From contig JAICLZ010000005.1 of the NCBI GenBank assembly GCA_025929535.1, forward strand, positions 31,108-95,107: a DNA stretch of 64,000 nt, read 5' to 3'. Positions 54,332 through 64,000 of this stretch are shown piece by piece; the stretch's first letter is position 1; every line of letters starts with the position of its first letter. This stretch comes from Gemmatimonadaceae bacterium (GTDB lineage Bacteria; Gemmatimonadota; Gemmatimonadetes; Gemmatimonadales; Gemmatimonadaceae). The position numbers were made by a program, and so were the translations under genes. Under the pieces are notes generated by a model. The model ran no database searches. It saw nothing but the letters and a program-made list of their open reading frames with translations, and was not told the origin of the DNA.

Positions 54332-55350
54332 GTGAAGCAATACCCGTCACGCTGATCCCCGGTGACGGGATCGGCCCGGAGATCGTAAGCGCGACGGTCA
54401 GGATTGTGGAGGCGGCAGGAGCACGGATCGATTGGGATCGGCAGCTGGCGGGAATGGCGGCGCTCAATGCCGTGAACGATCCGATGCCGGTGGCGACACT
54501 CGAATCGATCGAGCGAACCGGCATCGCGCTCAAGGGCCCGCTCGAGACGCAGCTCGGGAGCGGGTATCGCAGCGTGAACGTCGCCCTCCGCATGCGGTTC
54601 GATCTCTTCGCGAACGTCCGGCCCGCGCGCACCCTCATCCCCAACGGCCGCTACTCGGGTGTGGACATCATTCTCGTGCGCGAGAACACCGAGGGGCTCT
54701 ACAGCGGCGTCGAGCATTACGTGAAGATTGGCAACGACGACCACGCGGCGGCCGAGTCGGTTGCGATCATCACGCGTGCGGGTGCCGAGCGGGTGATCCG
54801 CTTCGCCTTCGAGCACGCGGTGGCGCGCGGGCGCAAGAAGCTGACGCTGGTGCACAAGGCGAACATCCTCAAGCTGTCGCAGGGGCTGTTCCTCGAGACG
54901 GGGCGCCGTATCGCCAAGGAATTCGAGGGGCGAATCGTGTTCGAGGAGCGCATCATCGACGCGATGGCCATGCACCTGGTGCTCAACCCCGAGCGCTACG
55001 ACGTGATCGTGACGACCAACATGTTCGGCGACATCCTCTCCGACGAGATCTCGGGGCTGGTGGGAGGACTCGGACTCGCCCCCGGCGCGAACATCGGAGA
55101 GAAGGCGGCGATATTCGAGGCGGTGCACGGAACTGCGCCGGATATTGCAGGCAAGGGGATTGCAAACCCGGGGGCTGTCGTCCTCGCGGCATGCCTGATG
55201 CTCGACCACATCGGAGACTCGCACACTGCTGATCGAATTCGCATGGCAATGAACGATGTCCTTCACTCCGGCCGCTCTCTCACCGCAGACCTGGGGGGAA
55301 ATGCGACGACCACGGGGTTTGCAGACGCCATCATCGCGAGACTGGATTGA
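54328..55350 (+). CDS. icd: NAD-type isocitrate dehydrogenase (isocitrate/isopropylmalate family)
   Basis: A 340-residue beta-decarboxylating dehydrogenase. Motifs are IPGDGIGPEIV, KGPLETQLGSGYRSVNV, RENTEGLYSGVEH (with the substrate-contacting residues of isocitrate enzymes), KANILKLSQGLF, the family signature VTTNMFGDILSDEISGLVGGLG and the coenzyme loop HGTAPDIAGKGIANP. The Asp-Ile after HGTAP favours NAD over NADP. The short length is that of the NAD-dependent homodimeric group. Homoisocitrate dehydrogenase is the main alternative. It is coupled at both ends to neighbouring genes by four-base overlaps. Confidence 0.87.
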   Translation: MSEAIPVTLIPGDGIGPEIVSATVRIVEAAGARIDWDRQLAGMAALNAVNDPMPVATLESIERTGIALKGPLETQLGSGYRSVNVALRMRFDLFANVRPARTLIPNGRYSGVDIILVRENTEGLYSGVEHYVKIGNDDHAAAESVAIITRAGAERVIRFAFEHAVARGRKKLTLVHKANILKLSQGLFLETGRRIAKEFEGRIVFEERIIDAMAMHLVLNPERYDVIVTTNMFGDILSDEISGLVGGLGLAPGANIGEKAAIFEAVHGTAPDIAGKGIANPGAVVLAACLMLDHIGDSHTADRIRMAMNDVLHSGRSLTADLGGNATTTGFADAIIARLD

Positions 55351-56168
55351 CGAGAGTTCTGCACGTCTCGGATCTTCACTTCGGACCACCAGCAGTACCG
55401 GTACAGCTCGACACAATCGCGGAGATGATCAGCACGCGGCGCTTCGACGTGGTCGCAGTCTCCGGCGATCTGTCGCAGCGCGCGCGCCCTGGAGAGTTTC
55501 AGGCGGCGCGCCAGTTGCTGCGCGATGCGGCGAAAGTCAGTCGGATCATCGTCGTACCCGGCAATCACGACGTGAAGTGGTGGCGCGCACCACTCGGCGT
55601 CGGCTCCCGCGCCTCGGCGATCGCCAACTATGCGAAGTACATCTCGGCTGACTTCGAGCCCGTGCTCACCGTTCCCGGCGTCACCTTCGTCGGGATCAAC
55701 ACCGCGCAGGGCGTCGTGCCGGGCACGCTCACGTGGAACCCGCGCGACGTTGGCGTGGTCGGCAACATGAGCAGCGCGCAGATCGCCGAGGCTCGCGCGA
55801 AGTTCGAGGCCGCGCCACGGGAGAATCAGCGGGTGATCGTGATGCACCACAACCCGCTGCGCGGCGAGATCTCGAACCGGTTCGGACTCTCGCACCCCGC
55901 GCGCGCCGCGAGGGCGTTCGTCGACTTGGCGATCGACCTGGTGCTCTGCGGGCACGACCACCAGGAAGGCGTCTATCACATCGAGCACACCACGTACGGG
56001 ACCATCGTCTGCACGGCTGGCACCGTGTCGAATCGCACGCGCGGCCAGCGACCCTCGGCGATGAACGTGGTCACGCTCACCCCCGAGGCGATCGAGATCG
56101 AGCCGCAGGTCTGGTCCGTCGATGCGCAGAACTTCCTTCCCGGACCCGTGAAGCGATTTTCCAGATGA
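55347..56168 (+). CDS. Calcineurin-like metallophosphoesterase
   Basis: A 273-residue dinuclear-metal phosphoesterase. The five motif blocks are visible: VSDLHFG, VAVSGDLSQRA, VPGNHDVKWW, MHHNPLRGE and CGHDHQEG. It belongs to the group near 3',5'-cyclic-nucleotide phosphodiesterases and Icc-like enzymes, but substrate is unknown. It starts at a TTG that overlaps the isocitrate dehydrogenase stop (TTGA). Its own stop overlaps the next gene. There is no signal peptide. Confidence 0.87.
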   Translation: MTRVLHVSDLHFGPPAVPVQLDTIAEMISTRRFDVVAVSGDLSQRARPGEFQAARQLLRDAAKVSRIIVVPGNHDVKWWRAPLGVGSRASAIANYAKYISADFEPVLTVPGVTFVGINTAQGVVPGTLTWNPRDVGVVGNMSSAQIAEARAKFEAAPRENQRVIVMHHNPLRGEISNRFGLSHPARAARAFVDLAIDLVLCGHDHQEGVYHIEHTTYGTIVCTAGTVSNRTRGQRPSAMNVVTLTPEAIEIEPQVWSVDAQNFLPGPVKRFSR

Positions 56169-56929
56169 GACGGTTCATTGCGGCGCGGATCAACCAGCTC
56201 ATGCAGCTGTTTCTCGAGTTCGATTCGCCGCCGCAAAACGCCGAACAGCTGCTGCAACGGCTTCGCACGTATGGGCTCAACGGGATCAAGTCGCTCAAGC
56301 TGACGTCGAACCGCGCGGTGATGGTGAGCTTCAGCGGATCGGAGCTGCGCATCAACAAGGGGTATCTCAGCGCGCCGGAGGACGTGTTGCGCGCGATCGT
56401 GAGCTTCGTGCAGGGGCGCACGAAGGCGGAGCGCCGGCTCGCGCAGAAGGTCATTCTCACCCATCCCGTGGCCGCCGCGCACCGTGCGCCCGTGCGGCGT
56501 CCCGGTCGAGCCGATCCGCACGATGCGGTCACGCTGCGCGAGCTCGCGTACTGGCACCAGGAGTACAACCTGCGCTACTTCGGCGGCGCGCTCGCCCAGA
56601 TCCCGCTCAAGCTGTCGGGGCGCATGCGTTCGCGTCTCGGCCAGTACACCACGGCCACGCCGTACGGCGAGCCCGCCGAGATCACGATCAGCCGGGCGCA
56701 CATCCGCAAGCACGGATGGGCGGAGGCGCTGCACACGCTGCTGCACGAGATGGTGCATCAGTGGCAGGCTGAGAGCGGCTTGCCCATCGATCATGGACCG
56801 ACCTTTCGCGACAAGGCCGCGGCCGTGGGTATCGCGCCGCAGGCGCGGCGGGAGCTGCGCACACCATCCGCCGCGTCGCTCGTGGTGACGCAGCACGAGC
56901 TTGGACTCAGGGCCGCTCGACGCAGCTGA
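56165..56929 (+). CDS. SprT-like zinc metalloprotease domain protein
   Basis: A 254-residue protein. The C-terminal half is SprT-like: ELAYWHQEYNLRYFGG, ITISRAHIRKHG and the zinc motif TLLHEMVHQWQAESG with a following HGPTFR. The first ~110 residues are basic and helical (MRRFIAARINQLMQLF...) with no recognised domain; they could bind nucleic acid or a membrane. SprT/Spartan proteins of eukaryotes cleave DNA-protein crosslinks; bacterial roles are unknown. It is coupled to the metallophosphoesterase gene (ATGA overlap). Confidence 0.85.
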   Translation: MRRFIAARINQLMQLFLEFDSPPQNAEQLLQRLRTYGLNGIKSLKLTSNRAVMVSFSGSELRINKGYLSAPEDVLRAIVSFVQGRTKAERRLAQKVILTHPVAAAHRAPVRRPGRADPHDAVTLRELAYWHQEYNLRYFGGALAQIPLKLSGRMRSRLGQYTTATPYGEPAEITISRAHIRKHGWAEALHTLLHEMVHQWQAESGLPIDHGPTFRDKAAAVGIAPQARRELRTPSAASLVVTQHELGLRAARRS

Positions 56930-56950
56930 CGCAAGGGGCGTCAAGGTACT

Positions 56951-56978
56951 TTGACGCCGAGTGCCGGACGCCTAGCTT
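56951..56978 (+). promoter_or_regulatory. gcdH: Promoter of gcdH, predicted leaderless
   Basis: TTGACG (56951-56956) and TAGCTT (56973-56978) are separated by 16 bases. Seven bases after the -10 hexamer is the A of the gcdH ATG (56985), so the mRNA would begin at the start codon. No ribosome binding site is present. Confidence 0.6.
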
Positions 56979-56984
56979 TACCGC

Positions 56985-58157
56985 ATGCAAGATTTCTTCG
57001 ACATCGACAGCGCCCTCTCGGAAGAGGAGCGCGCTGTTCGCGCCAGCGTCCGCCAGTTCGTGGACGAGCGCATCATACCGGTCATCGGCGACTGCTACAT
57101 CGAGGGCCGCTTTCCCAAGGAGATCGTTCCGGGGCTCGCCGAGCTTGGCGTGTTCGGCGCGAATCTGCCCGAGGAGTACGGGTGCGCGGGTCTGAACAAC
57201 GTGTCGTACGGGCTGATCATGCAGGAGCTCGAGCGCGGAGACTCCGGGATCAGGTCGTTCGCATCCGTCCAGGGCGCGCTCGTGATGTATCCCATCTTCG
57301 CCTTCGGTAGCGACGAGCAGAAGAAGCACTATCTGCCGAAGATGGCCGCGGGCGAGATCATCGGATGCTTCGGGCTCACGGAGCCCGACTTCGGGTCGAA
57401 TCCATCGGGGATGATCTCGATGGCGAAGGAGCAGACCGATGGGTCGTGGGTGCTGAACGGCGCCAAGATGTGGATCACGAACGGCTCGCAGGCGAAGGTC
57501 GCGATCGTCTGGGCGAAGACGAACGGCGACAAGAGCGACAAGTCGATTCGCGGCTTCATCGTTCCCACGGACACGCCGGGCTTCACCGCGAAGGATCAGA
57601 AGGGCAAGCTTTCGCTCCGCGCGTCCGACACGAGTGAGCTCGTGTTCCAGGATGTGCATCTGCCCAAGGACGCGATCCTTCCGAAGAGCGGCGGCATCAA
57701 GAGCCCGCTCATGTGCCTGACGCAGGCGCGTTACGGCATCTCGTGGGGCGTGATCGGCGCGGCCATGGCGTGCTACGAGGAAGCGCTGGCGTACTCCACC
57801 AGCCGCGTGATGTTCGACAAGCCGATCGCCGGCTTCCAGCTCCAGCAGCAGCGGCTCGCGGTGATGCTCACCGAGATCGTGAAAGCGCAGCTCGTCTCGC
57901 TGCACCTGGGCCGCCTCAAGGATGCGGGAAAGCTCACGCCGCAGCAGGTGTCGCTCGCCAAGCGCAACAACTGCGACATCGCTTCCAACGTCGCGCGTGA
58001 GGCCCGGCGCTTGCTTGGTGCGAACGGCATTCTCGCCGAGTACGCATCGATGCGGCACATGGCGAATCTGGAGAGCGTCTACACCTACGAGGGGACGCAC
58101 GACATTCACACGTTGATTCTCGGTCAGGCAGTGACCGGCTTGAGCGCGTTCAACTAA
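56985..58157 (+). CDS. gcdH: Glutaryl-CoA dehydrogenase (acyl-CoA dehydrogenase family)
   Basis: An FAD enzyme that oxidises and decarboxylates glutaryl-CoA to crotonyl-CoA. The sequence is close to mitochondrial GCDH in the key segments: YGCAGLNNVSYGL, ERGDSGIRSFASVQ (with the glutaryl-specific Arg), CFGLTEPDFGS, and the catalytic Glu region TYEGTHDIHTLILGQAVTG. At 390 residues it is full length. Electrons would pass to the EtfBA encoded directly downstream, then to the membrane oxidoreductase. Suggested roles are lysine/tryptophan or glutarate degradation, though no other pathway genes are here. Confidence 0.9.
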   Translation: MQDFFDIDSALSEEERAVRASVRQFVDERIIPVIGDCYIEGRFPKEIVPGLAELGVFGANLPEEYGCAGLNNVSYGLIMQELERGDSGIRSFASVQGALVMYPIFAFGSDEQKKHYLPKMAAGEIIGCFGLTEPDFGSNPSGMISMAKEQTDGSWVLNGAKMWITNGSQAKVAIVWAKTNGDKSDKSIRGFIVPTDTPGFTAKDQKGKLSLRASDTSELVFQDVHLPKDAILPKSGGIKSPLMCLTQARYGISWGVIGAAMACYEEALAYSTSRVMFDKPIAGFQLQQQRLAVMLTEIVKAQLVSLHLGRLKDAGKLTPQQVSLAKRNNCDIASNVAREARRLLGANGILAEYASMRHMANLESVYTYEGTHDIHTLILGQAVTGLSAFN

Positions 58158-58169
58158 CCCGGAGCACGT

Positions 58170-58921
<752 letters not shown>

Positions 58922-58922
<1 letters not shown>

Positions 58923-59911
58923 TGGCGAACATGTTCGCGTTTGCGGAATCGCGGGGCGGCGCGCTGCGCCGCGTTGCGTTCGAGGCGGTGAGCGCGGCGC
59001 GCGCGCTCGCGGATGCGAGCGGTAGCGGCGAGGTGCACGCGCTGCTCGCGGGCGCGCCGGGTATCGCATCGCTGGCGCCGGAGCTCGGAAAGTACGGCGC
59101 CGATGTCGTGATCGTGGTCGAGCATGCGGGTCTCGCGAACGCAAACTCCGAGGCGCTGGCGGCGACGGCGGCGGAGCGGATCCGCTCAGGCGGCTATCGC
59201 GCCGCGATCTTCTCGGCCAGCGCTCAGGGCCGCGATCTCGCGCCGCGCGTGGCCGCGAAGCTTGGGCAGAGCATGGCGGCGGACGTCACGTCATTCGGGC
59301 TCGCGGGCGATGCGCTCGTCGTGACGCATCCGGCATATGCGGGAAAGGTGATCGCAACGCTGAGGCTCACCGGCTCGCCGGCGATCGTGACGCTGCGTCC
59401 CGGCGCACGCGCTGCGGTCGAGGCGCCGCGAGCCGCGCGCGTGGAGAGCGCGCAGCCGGCCGCGGATCCGGGTGCGTCGAAGGTGGTGGTGAAGGAGATG
59501 ATCGCGGGCGGCGGAGCGAAGCTCGACATCGGCGACGCGCCGGTGATCGTGAGTGGCGGACGCGGGCTCAAGAGCGCCGACAACTTCAAGCTCGTGGAGG
59601 ATCTCGCGGCGGCATTCGGCAATGCGGCCGTGGGCGCCACACGCGCGGTGACCGATGATGGCTGGCGTCCGCACAGCGATCAGATCGGACAGACGGGGCG
59701 ACAGGTGAGCCCCGATCTGTACGTGGCGTGCGGCATCTCCGGCGCGATTCAGCACATCGCTGGCATGCGCAACTCCCGCACGATCGTCGCGATCAACAAG
59801 GACAAGGAAGCGCCGATCTTCAAGGTGGCCGACTACGGCATCGTCGGCGACGTGATCGAGGTCCTTCCGGTGCTCACGGCTGCGGTGAAAGAGGCGCGCG
59901 CGAAGGGCTGA
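58922..59911 (+). CDS. etfA: Electron transfer flavoprotein subunit alpha
   Basis: A 329-residue ETF alpha subunit carrying FAD. The C-terminal FAD domain is clear: [87 protein letters not shown]. The ATG at 58922 overlaps the etfB stop by one base; a GTG at 58919 is also possible. It receives electrons from acyl-CoA dehydrogenases such as the GcdH encoded upstream. Confidence 0.95.
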
Positions 59912-59921
59912 GCCCTGCCGG

Positions 59922-59950
59922 TTGTTTCGATACTCCACGGCCCATAGCTT
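59922..59950 (+). promoter_or_regulatory. Promoter of the Fe-S oxidoreductase gene, predicted leaderless
   Basis: TTGTTT (59922-59927) and TAGCTT (59945-59950) with a 17-base spacer. The predicted start (59957) is one base before the ATG at 59958. The 46-base gap after etfA is just large enough for it, so the gene may be made both from here and by read-through. Confidence 0.55.
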
Positions 59951-59957
59951 CGGTGCC

Positions 59958-62027
59958 ATGCGAACCGAAAACGCAGTTTTCCTGGTCGTGCTGCTCCTCG
60001 CGGCCGGATTTTTTTCCTACAACGTCCAGCGCCTCCTCTCCTATCTCCGCATAGCGAGACCCGAGGATCGCAGCGGCGATCCGCTCGTACGCGTGCGCAA
60101 CGTGATCTCCGTGGCGCTGCTGCAGAAAAAGATTCTACGCGATCCGGTAGCGGGCCCCATGCACGCGCTCATCTTCTGGGGCTTCTGCGTGCTCACGGTC
60201 GGCACGATCGAGCTCCTGCTGCACGGCAGCTTCCCCGCATTCTCGTTCGCGTTCCTGCCGCCGAGACTGTACAGCTTCTATTCCATCTCGCAGGATGTGT
60301 TCGGGGTGCTCGTACTCGCCGCGATCGCGTTCGCGTTCTATCGCCGCCTCGTGATGCATCCGCCGCGGCTCGAGGGCGACAAGCTCGAGCACAGCGACGC
60401 GTACATCATCCTCGGTGCCATCGCCGGGCTGATGATCACGATGTTCGCGGTGAATGGGCTCGAGCTCGCGCTCGAACCGGACTCGATCACCCGCGCGAAG
60501 GTGTTCTCGCTGGCGCTCTCGATGCCGTTGGCTGGTTTGCCCGCGGGCGTGCTCACCGCCGCGCACGGCGTGTTCTGGTGGACGCACGCGCTGCTCGTGC
60601 TCGCGTTCCTGAACTATCTGCCGTACTCGAAGCATCTGCACATCGTTTCCTCCATCCCCAACGTCTACCTCTCGAACTCGCAGGGTCCGGGAGCGAAGGG
60701 CGTCATCCGCTTCATGGACCTCGAGGCGGAAGGGGTCGAGCAGTTCGGCGCCGCGGACGTCGATCAGATGACCTGGAAGGATCTGCTCGACGGCTACACG
60801 TGCACCGAATGCGGTCGCTGCACGGCTGCATGCCCGGCGCACATCACGGGAAAGATTCTGAGTCCGCGCAAGATAATCATCGACACTCGCCGCCGCCTGA
60901 TGGAGAAGGCACCGCTCCTGGTGGGTGATCGCTCCGAGCTCAGACACCACGCGCTCGTGCACGGCGAGGGAAACGAGGGGAACAGGAGCGTCACGGCCAT
61001 TCTCGAAAACCGGCTGCTCGACAACTACATCACCGAGGAAGAGCTCTGGGAGTGCACCACCTGCCGCGCGTGCATCCAGGAATGCCCGGTCGGCATCGAG
61101 CATCTCGATCACATCATCGACATGCGGCGCAACCTCGTGCTGATGGAGTCGCGCTTTCCGGCCGAGGTGCTGCCGACGTTCGAGTCGATGGAGCGGAACG
61201 GCTCGCCGTGGGCGTTCCGTCCCGACGATCGCGCGAAATGGGCCGAGGGGCTCGACATTCCCACCATGGCCGAGCTGCTCGAGCGCGGAGAGCAGCCGGA
61301 GATTCTGTTCTGGGTGGGCTGCATGGGCTCGTTCGACGACCGGTCGAAGAAGATCAGCGTCGCCTTCGCGCGAATTCTCCAGGCCGCCGGCGTTCCGTTC
61401 GCCATACTCGGCCAGGAAGAGACGTGCAACGGCGATCCAGCGCGCCGGATGGGCAACGAGTATCTCTATCAGATGCTCGCAAAGCAGAACATCGAAACGC
61501 TCACGCGTTACGATGTGAAGACGATCGTCACTTTCTGCCCGCACTGCTTCCACCAGATCGGCAACGAATACCCGCAGCTCGGCGGCAACTACGAGGTGAT
61601 CCATCACTCGACGTACATCGAGCGCCTGCTCGAGGCGGGACGGGTGCCGTTCGACACGGACGAGGGCCGCACCCTCACCCTGGCGTATCACGACAGCTGC
61701 TATCTCGGACGCTACAACGACGTGTACGATGCCCCACGCGAGACGCTCCGCCGCGCGCTGCCGGTCGTGACGATGGTCGAGCCCGAGCGCTCTCGCGACC
61801 GCGGCATGTGCTGCGGCGCGGGCGGCGGCCGCATGTTCATGGAAGAGACGATGGGCAAGCGCATCAACATCGAGCGCGCCGAGCAGCTGCTCGCGACGGG
61901 CGCGGACACGCTCGCGGTGGCGTGCCCTTTCTGCATGACGATGATCAGTGACGGAGTGAAGGCGAAGGGAAGCGAAGTGCCCGTGCTCGATATTTCCGAG
62001 GTCGTCGCCGCGCGTCTCCGGAGTTAG
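59958..62027 (+). CDS. Membrane Fe-S oxidoreductase, probable ETF:menaquinone oxidoreductase
   Basis: A 689-residue protein with about six N-terminal helices (residues ~1-230) containing His for possible haem b, as in NarI-like units. Two 4Fe-4S sites follow: [12 protein letters not shown] (around residue 281) and [12 protein letters not shown] (around 365). The C-terminus holds two HdrD-type CCG domains ([52 protein letters not shown]). This architecture matches the membrane ETF:menaquinone oxidoreductase group described in anaerobes and mycobacteria. Its position behind gcdH-etfBA fits delivery of electrons from ETF into the quinone pool. An in-frame start at 59922 would cover the promoter. 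Confidence 0.87.
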   Translation: MRTENAVFLVVLLLAAGFFSYNVQRLLSYLRIARPEDRSGDPLVRVRNVISVALLQKKILRDPVAGPMHALIFWGFCVLTVGTIELLLHGSFPAFSFAFLPPRLYSFYSISQDVFGVLVLAAIAFAFYRRLVMHPPRLEGDKLEHSDAYIILGAIAGLMITMFAVNGLELALEPDSITRAKVFSLALSMPLAGLPAGVLTAAHGVFWWTHALLVLAFLNYLPYSKHLHIVSSIPNVYLSNSQGPGAKGVIRFMDLEAEGVEQFGAADVDQMTWKDLLDGYTCTECGRCTAACPAHITGKILSPRKIIIDTRRRLMEKAPLLVGDRSELRHHALVHGEGNEGNRSVTAILENRLLDNYITEEELWECTTCRACIQECPVGIEHLDHIIDMRRNLVLMESRFPAEVLPTFESMERNGSPWAFRPDDRAKWAEGLDIPTMAELLERGEQPEILFWVGCMGSFDDRSKKISVAFARILQAAGVPFAILGQEETCNGDPARRMGNEYLYQMLAKQNIETLTRYDVKTIVTFCPHCFHQIGNEYPQLGGNYEVIHHSTYIERLLEAGRVPFDTDEGRTLTLAYHDSCYLGRYNDVYDAPRETLRRALPVVTMVEPERSRDRGMCCGAGGGRMFMEETMGKRINIERAEQLLATGADTLAVACPFCMTMISDGVKAKGSEVPVLDISEVVAARLRS

Positions 62028-62042
62028 CGCGACTCCTTGCTG

Positions 62043-63083
62043 TTACGGGTTCGGAATCCAGAGCACTGGCAGGCCGTTCGACTGCCCGCCGATGATCCCC
62101 GCGTTATTGATGCCCACGGCCTGGTCACCTATGACTCCCGGGGGCAATACTAGTCCAAAACCTGACCCGAAGCCCGCGATTAGAGCGACCGTGCCCAGAT
62201 TATTCTCAGTCGTTTGATCGACGGCCTCTGCGGTCTCGGAAACCTGCTGGGATTCATTGATGCCTGTAGGCAGGATGGCACTAAAGAATGGAAGGAAGGA
62301 GCCTTCATCAAAAACTGCGGTACCGGCAGCAAGGTCATAGGATACCGCTTTGGTTTCGGGAATGTTGAACACGAGACCGGTTCCGACGGCTTTGCCGTGT
62401 GAATTCACCGACACGATCGTGGTCACGGCTAGTTGCCCCGGCTGAGGAATGGGAAGCCATCCGCCAGTAGGTGACCAGGAGAATGCCTCCGGGAAATCCC
62501 CGAAGCCCCCAGTCCGCGGGTCGGGCGTGCGCACGACCGCAGTGGCCACGAGCCACCCGGTGGCGATCGATGTAAACTCGGCGTGCGTGCTGTTCGGCGG
62601 CACGCCCGCATCGATGCGAATTCCGTCGACCCAGAGCGCGGCGTGGGTTTCTCCATTCACCTGAACGCTTCCGACCACGGTGGCGGTCTCACAACGGCAG
62701 ATCGCCTTCGCTATGCTCGTTGCGGTATCGAGTATGGTGGCGCGGCCGTTTTTCCATGTGGCTGCGTGCCCGTCGATGGATCCCGCTACGGTCCCGTCGT
62801 TCGCGATCGCAGTCGGGATGACTGGGAGAGTGGTTCGCTCGTGCGTTGCCCCGTGCCACAGGACGCCGGCGGTCGCGGTCGCGCCGACGACATCGGCGTT
62901 GTCATTGAGCGCCACCACCGTTTCCGTTCCCGGGAGACTCGTACGGGAATAGGCAGCGAACATATTTGCAGGGAAATTCAGCTGGCCCGCTTGTCCCGAC
63001 TTTGGCGCGAGGATGCGATCACTGGAACAGGCGACGGCGGCGAGTATCGATGCGAGGACTAGCGGAATCCCGATCGAGCGCAT
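62043..63083 (-). CDS. HAF-repeat-like lipoprotein
   Basis: A 346-residue lipoprotein (signal VLASILAAVAC-SS). The mature part has repeated segments of the HAF type: VVALNDNADVVGATAT, AIANDGTVAGSIDGHAATWKNG, SVNSHGKAVGTG, GINESQQVSETAE and VGINNAGIIGGQSNGLPVLW. These form a beta-propeller-like or beta-helical extracellular protein of unknown role. GAGAGG lies upstream of the ATG. It converges with the Fe-S oxidoreductase gene with a gap of 15 bases. Confidence 0.82.
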   Translation of the reverse strand: MRSIGIPLVLASILAAVACSSDRILAPKSGQAGQLNFPANMFAAYSRTSLPGTETVVALNDNADVVGATATAGVLWHGATHERTTLPVIPTAIANDGTVAGSIDGHAATWKNGRATILDTATSIAKAICRCETATVVGSVQVNGETHAALWVDGIRIDAGVPPNSTHAEFTSIATGWLVATAVVRTPDPRTGGFGDFPEAFSWSPTGGWLPIPQPGQLAVTTIVSVNSHGKAVGTGLVFNIPETKAVSYDLAAGTAVFDEGSFLPFFSAILPTGINESQQVSETAEAVDQTTENNLGTVALIAGFGSGFGLVLPPGVIGDQAVGINNAGIIGGQSNGLPVLWIPNP

Positions 63084-63258
63084 GTCAGGCCTCTCGAATT
63101 GCGCTCGGCTGTCGGGTCGAGCTCGATGTACGAGCTTCAGATCTACTTCACAGCACGGCAACAACCAGAGCTCGTCGAGGGAATGCCGCTCTGCTGACAA
63201 TGGATGGCCGTCTCCGCGCGGTCAATTAAAGGAATCTTTACACTGCGCGAAAACCGCA

Positions 63259-63939
63259 TCACGATGTCCGCACGATGTGGTGAAGTCGGATCGTCTGCTT
63301 CGCCGGCGACTCATCGTATTCGACGATCTCCGTGTTGCGCAAACGAAGTCCGTGCGCCGGCAGAAGCTCGAAGAACTGCTCGACCATCGGGCGCCCGGGG
63401 TCGGCGATCGTGGCGACCCCATTCGGAGCGAGCGCGCGCGCAATGACGTTCACCACCAGCGGCGGATATCGGTCCTCGTACAGCACGTCCGCCGCCACGA
63501 CGCGATCGGCGACGGCCAGATCGAGCGGAAGATCGCGCCAGTCGATCATGCGCGTGCGCGGCTCGCGGCGGAGTGTGCGCCACGCGTTGGCACGCGCGAA
63601 GAGCAGCGCGTCATCGTAGTAGTCGCTCGCGAGCACGTCGTAGCCCGCACGCAACGCACCGATGCACACGAGCCCCAGTCCAGCGCCCAGCTCGAGCAAG
63701 TTGCGCCCAGTGCCAGTCTCGCGCGCCACCTCGCGCGCGAGAACCCGCGACGAGGGCCAGATGTCCGCCCAATACGGGAGGCGGTCATCGCGGACCATGT
63801 CTTCCTCGCTGATGAGCGCGTCCGTGTTTTCGGGATGCATGATGTCGACGGTGCCGCCGGGCATCGCGACGCGTGAGTGCGCGACGATGAAGCGCCGCTC
63901 GAGCTCCGCCACGAGCGGCTTCCCGCGCAACTCCGTCAT
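63259..63939 (-). CDS. Class I SAM-dependent methyltransferase (METTL/lysine methyltransferase-like)
   Basis: A 226-residue enzyme. The pattern LPYWADIWPSSRVLAREVA, then motif I LLELGAGLGLVCIGALRAGYDVLASDYYDDAL, then a motif with DWRDLP, and VAADVLYEDRYPPLV is typical of the seven-beta-strand methyltransferase-16/nicotinamide N-methyltransferase-like group that modifies proteins. Here the Asp of DVLYE replaces the eukaryotic D-x-x-Y. Substrate unknown. No ribosome binding site is clear. It is followed, upstream in its direction, by another minus-strand gene end. Confidence 0.85.
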   Translation of the reverse strand: MTELRGKPLVAELERRFIVAHSRVAMPGGTVDIMHPENTDALISEEDMVRDDRLPYWADIWPSSRVLAREVARETGTGRNLLELGAGLGLVCIGALRAGYDVLASDYYDDALLFARANAWRTLRREPRTRMIDWRDLPLDLAVADRVVAADVLYEDRYPPLVVNVIARALAPNGVATIADPGRPMVEQFFELLPAHGLRLRNTEIVEYDESPAKQTIRLHHIVRTS

Positions 63940-63943
63940 CCCG

Positions 63944-64000
63944 TCACAATGAAAAGTGCGTCGCGAGCTGAGCGTCGTCGGACAGGAGGAGCGCGCTCAC
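63944..64000 (-). CDS. Possible 3' end of a minus-strand gene running off the window
   Basis: On the minus strand an open frame enters from the window edge and ends at a TGA (63946-63944) five bases before the methyltransferase start, encoding about 18 residues (ending LATHFSL). The tight spacing suggests an operon, but the fragment is too short to identify. Confidence 0.35.
   Translation of the reverse strand: MSALLLSDDAQLATHFSL

Noticed and set aside
60135..61691. 518-codon minus-strand frame opposite the Fe-S oxidoreductase gene
   Set aside because: Antisense shadow; Cys-rich Fe-S motifs are on the plus strand.

Overview
The window is a gene-dense, high-GC bacterial chromosome segment (hand counts of about 70% GC in typical genes). 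I see no rRNA, tRNA, CRISPR array or insertion sequence. The gene mix points to Gemmatimonadota, most likely a Gemmatimonadaceae relative: TrmFO, HslVU, AtpZ with an ATP synthase b subunit carrying a signal peptide, many secreted proteins whose signal peptides end in A-Q, DUF5916/CBM9 outer-membrane proteins, an HAF-repeat lipoprotein and a BTAD-type regulator. The phylum is an inference from gene content; no marker phylogeny was possible.

Layout. 1-12 kb is housekeeping: the tail of an unknown gene and its terminator, aroC-aroK, then a tightly packed run of a DUF494/Smg-like gene, topA, trmFO, xerC, a small membrane protein, hslV, hslU and a PatB-type PLP enzyme, followed by argF. 12-18.6 kb is regulatory and accessory: a TPR protein and a receiver-like/HTH regulator on the minus strand, a prepilin-like protein, a lipoprotein and a small membrane protein closed by a terminator, then a Mog-like enzyme coupled to a sigma-54 activator with a degenerate receiver. 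18.6-24.6 kb is a lower-GC island with a conserved two-domain unknown protein, a 27-residue ORF with a strong ribosome binding site, a membrane HD-GYP phosphodiesterase and a 1038-residue BTAD/AAA regulator. 24.7-35.4 kb holds dut, a pseudokinase-kinase fusion, a tandem LppY/LpqO-domain protein, two ChrB-family genes, a DUF5916 protein, three paralogous lipoproteins around a MoxR ATPase, and a BsuPI-domain lipoprotein.

35.5-38.8 kb is a partial ATP synthase operon (atpZ-atpI-atpB-atpE-atpF-atpH) ended by a terminator before any of atpA/G/D/C. 38.8-48.7 kb carries an M1 peptidase apparently fused to an outer-membrane barrel, a cupin plus sugar nucleotidyltransferase pair, an M20 peptidase, a LeuA-like synthase, a DUF885 peptidase and a YVTN propeller lipoprotein. 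48.7-53.5 kb is a minus-strand set cstA - S9 peptidase - ybdD, which reads as peptide or pyruvate uptake plus peptide hydrolysis. 53.6-56.9 kb is a coupled operon (secreted unknown, NAD-type isocitrate dehydrogenase, metallophosphoesterase, SprT-like protease). 57-62 kb is an acyl-CoA electron route: glutaryl-CoA dehydrogenase, EtfB, EtfA and a membrane Fe-S ETF:quinone oxidoreductase. An HAF lipoprotein and a methyltransferase close the window.

Two window-wide patterns stand out. Several genes without a ribosome binding site have a TA(G/T)CTT-type -10 box placed so that transcription would begin at or within a few bases of the ATG, which suggests frequent leaderless transcription. The most novel-looking locus is the low-GC HD-GYP module with its small ORF and direct repeats.
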